From assembly GCA_902803155.1 (NCBI GenBank), contig CADCOU010000114.1, positions 1 to 18,770 of the forward strand: 18,770 nt of DNA, given 5' to 3'. Positions 1 to 7,800 of this stretch are shown here, one piece after another. The translations under genes and the position numbers were made by a program. Each line of letters starts with the position of its first letter. The first letter of the stretch is position 1. The DNA is from an uncultured Lachnospiraceae bacterium. Lineage in GTDB: Bacteria; Bacillota; Clostridia; Lachnospirales; Lachnospiraceae. A model generated the notes under the pieces. The model was not told where the DNA came from. It saw only the letters and a program-made list of their open reading frames with translations, and ran no database searches.

Positions 1-2457
1 TCGATCGATCAGATCAATTCCCTGCAGTACACGACGCACAATGCGAAATGCCAGGGCTGTACCAATCACTGCCGCCTTACCATCAACCGCTTCTCCGGAG
101 GAAGGCAGTTCATCTCCGGAAACCGCTGTGAGCGAGGGCTCGGGCTGAAAAAGAACAAGGATAATCTTCCGAATCTGTATGAATTCAAGGAGAAGCTGCT
201 GTTCCGCAGGGAATCCCTTCCGGAGGACGAAGCAGACCGCGGTATCATCGGGATACCCCGCGTACTGAACATGTACGAACTATATCCGTTCTGGCACACG
301 TTTTTCACGCAGCTGAAGTACAGAGTGATCCTGTCTCCTCCCGGTTCGCACAGGATCTATGAACTTGGAATCGAATCGATCCCTTCCGAGTCAGAATGTT
401 ACCCTGCGAAGATCGCTCACGGACACATTGAATGGCTGATCGCACAGGGGATCAGAAAGATCTTCTATCCCTGCGTGCCTTATGAGAGGAAGGAGTTTAA
501 GGATGCCGGCAATCACTACGACTGCCCCATCGTCACCTCCTATCCGATGAACATCAAGAACAATGTTGAGAACCTGCGGGATCTGGACATCGAATTTGAA
601 TGCCCGTTCGTCGCATTCACAAACCGTGATACGGTGGAGAAACAGCTGGTCGATCTTTTCCCGCAGATCTCCGGAGATGAGATACGCCGTGCGGTTTATG
701 CAGGCTGGGCCGAGCTCGAGCGAGTCCGCCAGGCGATCTATGACGAAGGACAGAGGGTTCTTGATTATCTGGAAAAAACAGGACGGCACGGTATCGTGCT
801 GGCCGGTCGTCCGTATCACATCGACCCCGAGATCCATCATGGTATTCCGGATCTGATCAATTCTTTCGGAATGGCAGTGCTTTCTGAGGACAGTATCTCC
901 AATCTTGCCGAGATCGAACGGCCTCTCACCGTACTTGATCAGTGGATGTACCACTCCAGGCTGTATGCGGCGGCCGAATACGTCAAGACAAGGGACGATC
1001 TGGACCTGATCCAGCTCAATTCCTTCGGCTGCGGCGTGGATGCTGTCACGACAGATGAGGTGCAGGATATCCTTGCGGGATCGGATAAGATCTACACGTG
1101 TCTGAAGATCGATGAAGTCAATAACCTCGGAGCGGCAAGGATCCGTATCCGTTCTCTTATGGCAGCCATCCGTATACGGGCCCAGCATCCCTACATGCGC
1201 GAGATTCACTCTGCGGCGATCAATCCGGTAGTCTTCACCAAAGAGATGAAGAAGAACTACACGATCCTCTGCCCGCAGATGAGTCCGATCCATTTCAACC
1301 TGCTGGAATCGGCACTCCGTGCGTCAGGATATGATCTGGTGTGCGTGAATCCTCCGGAAAAATACTCCGTGGATCTTGGGCTGAAATATGTAAACAATGA
1401 CGCCTGCTATCCTTCGATCATTGTCGTCGGACAGATGATGGCGGAACTGACATCCGGCAAATACGACCTGAACCGCACAGCGATCATCATGTCCCAGACC
1501 GGCGGCGGATGCCGTGCGTCCAACTATATGGGATTCTTCAGGCGTGCGCTCAGAAAGGCCGGTCTTGAAAACGTACCGGTCATCTCCGCTTCCGTACAGG
1601 GACTGGAATCAAATCCCGGATTCAAGGTCAGTCTGCCACTTGCGCAGAGGCTCATCTATTCGATCGTACTTGGAGACCTGTTCATGAAATGTCTCTACCA
1701 TGTGCGTCCCTATGAGATCGAGCCGGGAAGCGCAGACAGACTTCATGATAAGCTGGAAGATGAATGCAGGAAGTTCCTGATGTCCGGAAGCATCTCCATG
1801 CCGAAATTCCGCAGAATCTGCAGACACATCGTATCCGAGTTCGACAGACTGCCGATCAACGACGGAAAGAAGCCCAGGGTCGGAATCGTCGGAGAGATCC
1901 TTGTGAAATATCTCCCTGCGGCAAACAACCACCTTGTGGAACTGCTGGAGAGAGAAGGCGCGGAAGCCGTACAGCCTGAGATGGCCGACTTCTTCCTGTA
2001 CAGCTTCTATAATACGAATTTCAAGGCTCAGAACCACTACGCCAACAAATGGACCGCACGCATCTGTAACTGGGCCATCTCCTATATCGAATATGTAAGG
2101 AAGGCGGGAAATGAAGCGCTTGCAGCCTCCTCACGGTTCGAGCCTCCGAAACGCATCCAGGATCTGGGCGAGATGGCAAAAGACATCGTCTCGCTTGGGA
2201 ATCAGACCGGTGAAGGATGGTTCCTCACAGCGGAGATGCTGGAACTGATCCAGAACGGTACCCCGAACATCGTCTGTATCCAACCGTTCGGCTGCCTGCC
2301 GAACCATGTTGTCGGCAAGGGTGTGATCAAGGAAGTCCGCAGGCAGCATCCGGAAGCGAACATTGCAGCCATCGACTTTGACCCGGGCGCTTCCGAGGTG
2401 AACCAGCTGAACCGTATCAAGCTGATGCTGTCGACGGCCAACAAGAACCTGCAGTGA
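1..2457 (+). CDS. 2-hydroxyacyl-CoA dehydratase activase-type protein (DUF2229/HgdB-like part), 5' truncated
   Basis: The reading frame is open from base 1, so the gene begins outside the window. The visible part is 818 residues, ending in TGA. It matches the C-terminal portion of the roughly 1400-residue CoA-substrate-specific enzyme activase family. Full-length members carry one or two BadF/BcrA-type ATPase domains first, then a cysteine-rich linker, a DUF2229 domain and a region related to dehydratase subunits. Numbering from the first visible codon, the linker cysteines are C17, C20, C24 and C43. The DUF2229-type signature containing RPYHIDPEIHHG is around residues 270-280, a GGGCRASNYMG motif around 501-511, and a QPFGCLPNHVVGKG motif around 761-774. 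The cysteines suggest an iron-sulfur cluster. By family, such proteins are thought to drive ATP-dependent electron transfer to a radical dehydratase; the actual substrate is unknown here. It is the only rightward gene and converges on efp. The ATPase half cannot be assessed because it is not in the window. Confidence 0.88.
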   Translation, partial: SIDQINSLQYTTHNAKCQGCTNHCRLTINRFSGGRQFISGNRCERGLGLKKNKDNLPNLYEFKEKLLFRRESLPEDEADRGIIGIPRVLNMYELYPFWHTFFTQLKYRVILSPPGSHRIYELGIESIPSESECYPAKIAHGHIEWLIAQGIRKIFYPCVPYERKEFKDAGNHYDCPIVTSYPMNIKNNVENLRDLDIEFECPFVAFTNRDTVEKQLVDLFPQISGDEIRRAVYAGWAELERVRQAIYDEGQRVLDYLEKTGRHGIVLAGRPYHIDPEIHHGIPDLINSFGMAVLSEDSISNLAEIERPLTVLDQWMYHSRLYAAAEYVKTRDDLDLIQLNSFGCGVDAVTTDEVQDILAGSDKIYTCLKIDEVNNLGAARIRIRSLMAAIRIRAQHPYMREIHSAAINPVVFTKEMKKNYTILCPQMSPIHFNLLESALRASGYDLVCVNPPEKYSVDLGLKYVNNDACYPSIIVVGQMMAELTSGKYDLNRTAIIMSQTGGGCRASNYMGFFRRALRKAGLENVPVISASVQGLESNPGFKVSLPLAQRLIYSIVLGDLFMKCLYHVRPYEIEPGSADRLHDKLEDECRKFLMSGSISMPKFRRICRHIVSEFDRLPINDGKKPRVGIVGEILVKYLPAANNHLVELLEREGAEAVQPEMADFFLYSFYNTNFKAQNHYANKWTARICNWAISYIEYVRKAGNEALAASSRFEPPKRIQDLGEMAKDIVSLGNQTGEGWFLTAEMLELIQNGTPNIVCIQPFGCLPNHVVGKGVIKEVRRQHPEANIAAIDFDPGASEVNQLNRIKLMLSTANKNLQ

Positions 2458-2469
2458 GCACATGAGTGG

Positions 2470-2649
2470 GTCAGTCAACTGCGCGGCAGGCGCCTGTACA
2501 ACACGTCGCCTACCCTTGCTTTGCTTCGTCGCATTCGGACGGCGCTCCCGCTCCTATAGAAGCGTGGTCGCTTCGCGCCGCCGCACTCCTTGCAAAGCTT
2601 CAGTCGGCTTCCTATAATTGTCCAGGTGCCTGCCTTGCAGCTGTCTGAC
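2470..2649. repeat. Intergenic palindromic element with 32-bp imperfect terminal inverted repeats
   Basis: The 32 bases at 2470-2501 match the reverse complement of 2618-2649 at 26 positions by hand alignment. The centre also folds. CGGACGGCGC at 2536-2545 pairs with GCGCCGCCG at 2575-2583, with one bulged A. Inside that, GAAGCG (2559-2564) and CGCTTC (2569-2574) form a perfect stem around TGGT. The element starts 12 bases after the activase-like stop codon and ends about 23 bases before the shared terminator. It resembles a non-autonomous palindromic intergenic repeat or MITE-like unit; a structured 3' UTR is the alternative. A 71-codon open frame crosses it on the minus strand, but I regard that as non-coding because it follows the palindrome, has no obvious ribosome binding site and overlaps the terminator. 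Whether copies exist elsewhere cannot be told from this window. Confidence 0.6.
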
Positions 2650-2672
2650 GCACAATATGGCTGTGATATATA

Positions 2673-2704
2673 AAAAGCCGTCCGGATCATTCCGAACGGC
2701 TTTT
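2673..2704. terminator. Bidirectional rho-independent terminator between the activase-like gene and efp
   Basis: AAAAGCCGT-C-CGGA, a TCAT loop and TCCG-A-ACGGCTTTT form a 14-position stem with a single C/A mismatch. An A-run on one side and a T-run on the other let it work in both directions. It sits 30 bases past the efp stop codon on the minus strand and downstream of the palindromic element on the plus strand, as expected between convergent genes. Confidence 0.85.
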
Positions 2705-2734
2705 ATAATTCATGTAGCTTTGTAAGAATATCCG

Positions 2735-3292
2735 TCAGACTCTCGACAGATACTCACCTGTCCTGGTGTCGATCTTCAGCTTGTCGCCGATGTTGACGAA
2801 CAGCGGTACCATGACCTGTGCTCCGGTCTCTACGATGGCCGGCTTGGTTGCGCCTGTCGCGGTGTTTCCCTTTACGCCGGGCTCTGTCTCGGTGACTTCA
2901 AGCTCTACAAAGAGCGGCGCTTCGAGCGCAAATACGGATCCGTTGTAGGACAGAACCTTGCACATCTCGTTTTCCTTGACAAATTTCATGCTGTCGCCGG
3001 CAATATCGCTGTTGATTGCGATCTGGTCGTATGTCTCGACATTCATGAAGTTGTAGAGGTCGCCATCCTGATACAGATACTGCATATCTATACGGTCAAT
3101 TCTCGCCTGGGGGAACTTCTCAGTCGGGCGGAATGTCTTCTCAACAACGCCGCCGTCGATGACATTTCTCATCTTCGTACGGACAAATGCGGCACCCTTT
3201 CCCGGCTTGACATGCTGGAACTCCAGAACCTGCATGACCTGTCCGTCAATTTCAAGTGTAAGTCCGTTTCTGAAATCGCCTGCAGAAATCAT
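2735..3292 (-). CDS. efp: Translation elongation factor P
   Basis: This 185-residue protein has the family's usual length and three-domain plan: an N-terminal KOW-like barrel (about 1-63), a middle OB domain (about 66-127) and a C-terminal OB domain (about 129-185). EF-P binds the ribosome between the P and E sites and relieves stalling at consecutive prolines. The loop HVKPGKG carries Lys32, at the position of the Bacillus subtilis lysine that is modified. No modification enzyme is visible nearby. The C-terminal signature ETEPGVKGNTA...TKPA is intact. The start is well supported: AGGAGG lies 8 bases before ATG. A candidate promoter lies upstream and the shared terminator follows, so it can be transcribed on its own, although no terminator separates it from the shikimate kinase-cupin gene upstream. 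Confidence 0.98.
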   Translation of the reverse strand: MISAGDFRNGLTLEIDGQVMQVLEFQHVKPGKGAAFVRTKMRNVIDGGVVEKTFRPTEKFPQARIDRIDMQYLYQDGDLYNFMNVETYDQIAINSDIAGDSMKFVKENEMCKVLSYNGSVFALEAPLFVELEVTETEPGVKGNTATGATKPAIVETGAQVMVPLFVNIGDKLKIDTRTGEYLSRV

Positions 3293-3300
3293 ATATAGAA

Positions 3301-3306
3301 TCCTCC
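3301..3306 (-). promoter_or_regulatory. efp ribosome binding site
   Basis: AGGAGG on the minus strand, eight bases before the efp ATG. It is a near-perfect Shine-Dalgarno sequence and fixes the start of the 185-residue protein. Confidence 0.9.
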
Positions 3307-3335
3307 TATCTGACTGACTCGTAAAAATCTAATTT

Positions 3336-3364
3336 ATTCTAATATATAGGATGGCATAATTCAA
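3336..3364 (-). promoter_or_regulatory. Candidate sigma-A promoter for efp
   Basis: On the minus strand TTGAAT (3364-3359) and TAGAAT (3341-3336) are separated by exactly 17 bases, close to the TTGACA-17-TATAAT consensus. The surrounding sequence is A/T-rich, and the predicted transcript would start about 30-40 bases before the efp ATG. Two mismatches in each hexamer leave some doubt. Confidence 0.6.
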
Positions 3365-3380
3365 TATTTTTTTGGATATG

Positions 3381-3417
3381 GTATCTTTCATGAATGATAC
3401 TGACAGCAGCCGGTATC
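3381..3417. repeat. Dyad symmetry upstream of the efp promoter
   Basis: Bases 3381-3400 (GTATC-t-TTCATGAA-t-GATAC) form a 20-base palindrome with one symmetric mismatch pair. A third GTATC at 3413-3417 can pair with the same GATAC arm (3396-3400), giving two mutually exclusive hairpins. It lies between the cupin stop codon and the efp -35 box. No T-run follows on the minus strand, so it is not a classical terminator. It may be an operator, or chance. Confidence 0.4.
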
Positions 3418-3434
3418 AAGATTTTGTCTCTGGA

Positions 3435-4310
3435 TTAAAGATTATAGATCAGTGCCATAATCTCCAGATCGCTGTCAGAATTGTTCTCGATAGCATGACC
3501 CTGGCCGTCTTCGATGAGGCATACATCCCCTGCATGGACAATGTGCGGCTGGTGGTCATTGTCTATGAAAGTGCCTTCGCCTTTGAGAATGTAATAGGGT
3601 TCGGTCTCGCCTTCATGCGTATGCCAGCCGATGCTTGCGCCTGCCGGGAGTACCAGGCGGGCGTACAGTCTGCCATGTCCGCACAGCTCTTCTTTCGTCA
3701 GTATATCATGGACCGTGACTGTTCCTCTCCCGTCTCTCATATGCTCCCTGTACTTGGTCTCTTCATGTCTGATCATAGTCGTTCCTCCTTTTTGATAGAT
3801 ATCCGTGATTTCTTTTACTACATGATAAAATGACTTTCCGTCATTCACAATCACTCTGTCTGCCGCTTCCATATACAGCGGTTCTCTCTCCTTCAGGATC
3901 CGTTCTATCCGCTCCCTGAGAGTTCCTTCCCCCTGCCTCAGTATAGGCCTGGACTGATCTCTTCCGAGCCGTGTCTCGAGTGTTTCGGTACCGGATTTCA
4001 GATAGATCACGCATCCGAGCTGTTTCAGGATGGGACGGTTTTCCGCTTTCATCGGAAGTCCTCCGCCGACCGAGAGAACATAATCTCCTTCCCTGTCAAT
4101 CAGCTCCTGTATGGTACGTGTCTCGAGTTCCCGGAAGTATGCTTCGCCTTTTTCGGCAAATATCTCATTGATACTTATGCCTTCCCGATCAACGATCAGA
4201 CGGTCTGTGTCCAGAAAAGGAAGTTGAAGCTTCTTTGAAACTGCTTTACCCAGACTGGTCTTTCCGGATCCCATGAAACCGGTAAGTATGATGCTGTTTC
4301 CTTTATCCAT
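3435..4310 (-). CDS. aroK: Shikimate kinase fused in frame to a C-terminal cupin domain
   Basis: Residues 1 to about 175 are a complete shikimate kinase, which phosphorylates shikimate with ATP in the chorismate pathway. It has the Walker A motif GSGKT (14-18), the DTD motif (34-36), Arg60, the GGG loop (82-84) and a lid arginine in RPIL (121-124). A normal shikimate kinase ends about here. The frame instead continues into a cupin of about 113 residues. Its metal-site pattern HTHEGETE gives H230, H232 and E237, with a second-motif H272. The cupin's substrate is unknown. An AGGAGG and ATG inside the fusion could start the cupin alone at Met179. The gene overlaps the yqeG-like gene by 8 bases (ATGGATAA) and has only a weak upstream ribosome site, which suggests coupled translation. 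The kinase assignment is firm; whether the main product is one protein or two is not known. Confidence 0.9.
   Translation of the reverse strand: MDKGNSIILTGFMGSGKTSLGKAVSKKLQLPFLDTDRLIVDREGISINEIFAEKGEAYFRELETRTIQELIDREGDYVLSVGGGLPMKAENRPILKQLGCVIYLKSGTETLETRLGRDQSRPILRQGEGTLRERIERILKEREPLYMEAADRVIVNDGKSFYHVVKEITDIYQKGGTTMIRHEETKYREHMRDGRGTVTVHDILTKEELCGHGRLYARLVLPAGASIGWHTHEGETEPYYILKGEGTFIDNDHQPHIVHAGDVCLIEDGQGHAIENNSDSDLEIMALIYNL
3774..3789 (-). promoter_or_regulatory. Internal ribosome binding site and ATG for the cupin half
   Basis: AGGAGG (3789-3784) is followed after 7 bases by ATG (3776-3774), which is codon 179 of the fusion frame. The spacing is ideal and the ATG begins exactly where stand-alone cupins of this type begin. 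Residues Lys174-Gly175-Gly176 are encoded by the Shine-Dalgarno sequence itself. A separate 113-residue cupin could therefore be made from the same mRNA (3435-3776). Confidence 0.6.
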
Positions 4311-4833
4311 TTTCTTTTATCTCATGTTCCGAAGAAAAAGACTTCGAATGCCTGTACAGCCACAGGATCGGTTTCTCCAGGATCCGTTTCAGGACGATCT
4401 GGATCTCTTCTTTCGGATCGATCGGACATACCATGATCGTGTAGATGCCCATAAAGGTCCCGCCCCAGAGGTCTGTAAAGATCTGGTCCCCGATCAGCAG
4501 TGTGTTGGAAATATCTGTCCCCATCTTCTGCATGCCTCTCCGGTATCCTCCGGGGAGCGGTTTATGCGCAAGCCATACAGTATGGACATGGACGTCTTTG
4601 TTGAACATATCAACACGCGGCTTTTTGTTGTTGGACACCAGACAGCATTGAAAGCCTATTCTTTTCAGGCGCTCAAATAACTGTATGGCCCGTTCGTCCG
4701 CAGGTGCGCCGTGCGGCACCAGCGTGTTGTCAATATCAAAGAGTATCCCCCTGTAGCCTTCCTCATACAGTCTCTCAAAATCTATGCTGTATGTGGACCG
4801 GATCAGTTCTGAGGGAAAGAAAGGATTCCTCAT
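4303..4833 (-). CDS. yqeG: YqeG-family HAD-IIIA phosphatase
   Basis: This 176-residue protein has the HAD phosphatase motifs in order. They are FDIDNT with nucleophile Asp33 and Asp35, SNN (67-69), a conserved lysine in HKPLP (Lys91), and GDQIFTD (115-121) with acidic Asp116 and Asp121. Length and motifs match the YqeG family of small cytoplasmic phosphatases, whose physiological substrate is not established. It starts 4 bases after the polC stop codon with only a weak AGGG-like site, and its end overlaps the shikimate kinase start by 8 bases. It is therefore probably translated by coupling within the operon. The family call is strong; function beyond 'phosphatase' is not shown. Confidence 0.92.
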   Translation of the reverse strand: MRNPFFPSELIRSTYSIDFERLYEEGYRGILFDIDNTLVPHGAPADERAIQLFERLKRIGFQCCLVSNNKKPRVDMFNKDVHVHTVWLAHKPLPGGYRRGMQKMGTDISNTLLIGDQIFTDLWGGTFMGIYTIMVCPIDPKEEIQIVLKRILEKPILWLYRHSKSFSSEHEIKENG

Positions 4834-4837
4834 ATGT

Positions 4838-7800
4838 TTACCCTATTCCATTCATCAGGTCAAATATACTCAGCTGGTCAGATTCCGGAATTCCCTCCAG
4901 TATTCCGAGATTGACAAGTTTTTCTGTAATCGTCTTGGAACATTCTGTTCGCTGTCTGAAGTTATCCTGGGACAGGAACGGTCCGTCTTTCACCGCATCC
5001 ACGATTTTGGACGCCGCACTGTCGCCGAGTCCGTCGATCTTGTTGAGGGAAGGCATAAGTTTGCCGTCGATGATGCAGAGCTTCGTGGCGCGGCACTTTG
5101 CGATGTCGATCTTCATGAATTCATACCCGCGGGCATACATCTCCCTGACGACCTTCATGGCCTTGTACTGTTCCTGCTCCTTCGGCTGGATATCACTGCT
5201 GTCTTTCGCCTCATATTCCCGGATGTGCCGGAGCAGCGCGTCCTGTCCCTGACACATCAGCTCATAGTCGAATCCGGGCGAGCGGATCGAGAAATACGCT
5301 GCATAATATGCAAGCGGATAATTGATCTTGTACCATGCGATACGCCAGGCCATCATGACATAAGCCGCCGCGTGCGCCTTCGGGAACATGTATTTGATCT
5401 TTTTGCAGGATCCGATGTACCATTCCGGCACGTCGTGCCTGCGCATCTCCTCTTCCCATTCCGGAGTGAGTCCTTTTCCCTTTCTCACTTTCTCCATAAT
5501 CATGAAGGAAAGTTCCGGATCCAGTCCCTTGTTGATCAGGTAGATCATGATGTCATCGCGCGTACAGATCGCGGTGGAAATGGTACAGGTCTTGCTCATA
5601 ATAAGATCCTGAGCATTTCCGAGCCAGACATCGGTCCCGTGGGCAAGTCCCGCGATCCTTACCAGATCCGAGAAGTACTGCGGCTGGGTATCTACGAGCA
5701 TCTGAATGGCAAATTCCGTTCCGAACTCCGGGATGCCAAGTGACCCGAGCGGGCATCCGCCGATATCCTCCGGTGTGATCCCGAGCGCATGGGTATCGCG
5801 GAAAAGACTCATGACCTCTTTGTCATCCAGCGGGATGTCGGTTGCCGGAACGCCCGTAAGGTCTTCCAGCATGCGGATCATGGTGGGATCATCATGACCG
5901 AGGATATCAAGCTTGAGCAGATTGTGGTCTATCTTATGATAGTCGAAATGCGTCGTTACCGTGTTTTCATCGGTAGGCGGATGCTGGATCGGAGTAAACG
6001 TATTGATATCTTCTCCGTAAGGCAGCACGATGATACCGCCCGGATGCTGTCCGGTCGATTTTCTGACATCCACGATCCCTTTTGTAAGCCGTTCGATCTC
6101 GGCTGTTCTCCTGTGCTCGCCCTTCTTCTCAAAGTATTTTCTTACGTAGCCGAAAGCGGTTTTATCCGCAACGCCGGTAACGGTACCTGCGCGGAATGTC
6201 TGGCCTGCACCGAATATGACCTCCGTGTATTTGTGTGCCTTGGACTGATACTCGCCTGAGAAGTTCAGGTCGATATCAGGCTCCTTGTTGCCTTTGAATC
6301 CCAGGAACGTTTCAAACGGAATGTCAAACCCTAGCTTTTCAAGCTTTGTGCCACATACCGGGCAATCCTTATCCGGCATGTCGCACCCTGCCATACCGTC
6401 GAACTTCCTGACTTCCTCCGAATCAAAATCGTAATAATGACAGGACGGACACAGATAATGCGGATGCAGTGAATTGACCTCAGTGATACCAGCCATATTC
6501 GCGACAAAAGAGGAACCTACCGAACCTCTGGAACCGACCAGGTATCCGTCTGCAACAGATTTCCATACAAGTTTCTGTGCGATGATATACATAACAGCGA
6601 AACCGTTGGATATGATGGAATTCAGTTCCTTCTGAAGTCTTTCCTCAACGATTTTGGGAAGTATATCACCGTAGATCTCATGCGCCTTGTCATAGCAGAT
6701 CTTTGTAAGCAGTTCATCCGAATCCGCTATGATCGGAGGACATTTGTCCGGACGCACCGGGCTGATCTTTTCTATCCGGTCCGCGATCAGGTTGGAATTG
6801 GTTATGACTACTTCCTTTGCCTTCTCCTCGCCGAGATATTCGAATTCCTTCAGCATCTCTTCTGTAGTGCGCAGATACAGAGGTGGCTGATCCTCTCCGT
6901 CTTCATAATCCGCCATCAGGATCTCCCGGTAGATTGCGTCTTCCGGATTTAGAAAATGAACGTCACAGGTCGCCACGACCGGCTTGCCGTACTGCTCTCC
7001 GAGCTGCACGATGCTCCGGTTGTAGTTCATAAGATCTTCTACAGTTTTCGGTTCGTTCTTCAGTTTCCCGTCCTTGTCATACTTCGGGACAGTCAGGAAC
7101 ATATTGTTTCCGAGGGGCTGGATCTCCAGATAATCGTAATAGTCGACAAGGTTTTTCAGCTCTTTGCGCGCGGCTCCTCTCTCGATCGCCTGGAACAGTT
7201 CCCCTGCCTCGCAGGCTGAGCCGATAATCAGTCCCTCCCTGTGGGCGCTCAGGAAGCTCTTCGGAAGCAGCGGCCTTCCGTTAAACATATAATTCAGGTG
7301 CGATTCTGAGACGCAGCGGTACAGGTTCACACGGCCTGTCTCGTTCTGCGCCAGAAGGATAATATGATAGTAATGCAGATGCCTGATCTGTTCCGGACCC
7401 GGCCTGCAGCTGTCATTCACCTGGGACAGCATGCCGATCTTCCGGTCCCGGAGCATCTCAAGGAACTTCAGGAAGATGGCTGCCGTACATTCGGCGTCAT
7501 CCACTGCCCTGTGATGATGTCCCAGCGGGATGTTCAGTGTCTTCGCAACCGTATCCAGTTTGAACCGGCTCAGGTTCGGAAGGAGCGACCTTGCAAGGGT
7601 GACGGTATCCGCGTACGTAAAGTCGTGACCGATGCCGAGACGGTCGCAGTTTTCCTCAATGAAACTGATATCGAAAAACACATTGTGACCAACGAGCACG
7701 GCAGCGCCGCAGAATTCAAGAAACGCGGGAAGAACTTCGTCTATCCTGCGCGCGTCCTGCACCATGGAGTCATTGATGGACGTCAGCTGTTCGATCCGGA

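Noticed and set aside
391..1293. Minus-strand frame of 300 codons opposite the activase-like gene
   Set aside because: The plus-strand frame carries the family motifs; this is a shadow.
2475..2690. Minus-strand 71-codon open frame across the intergenic palindrome
   Set aside because: It runs through both inverted-repeat arms and the terminator stem, has no clear ribosome site and no recognisable domain; better explained by the repeat.
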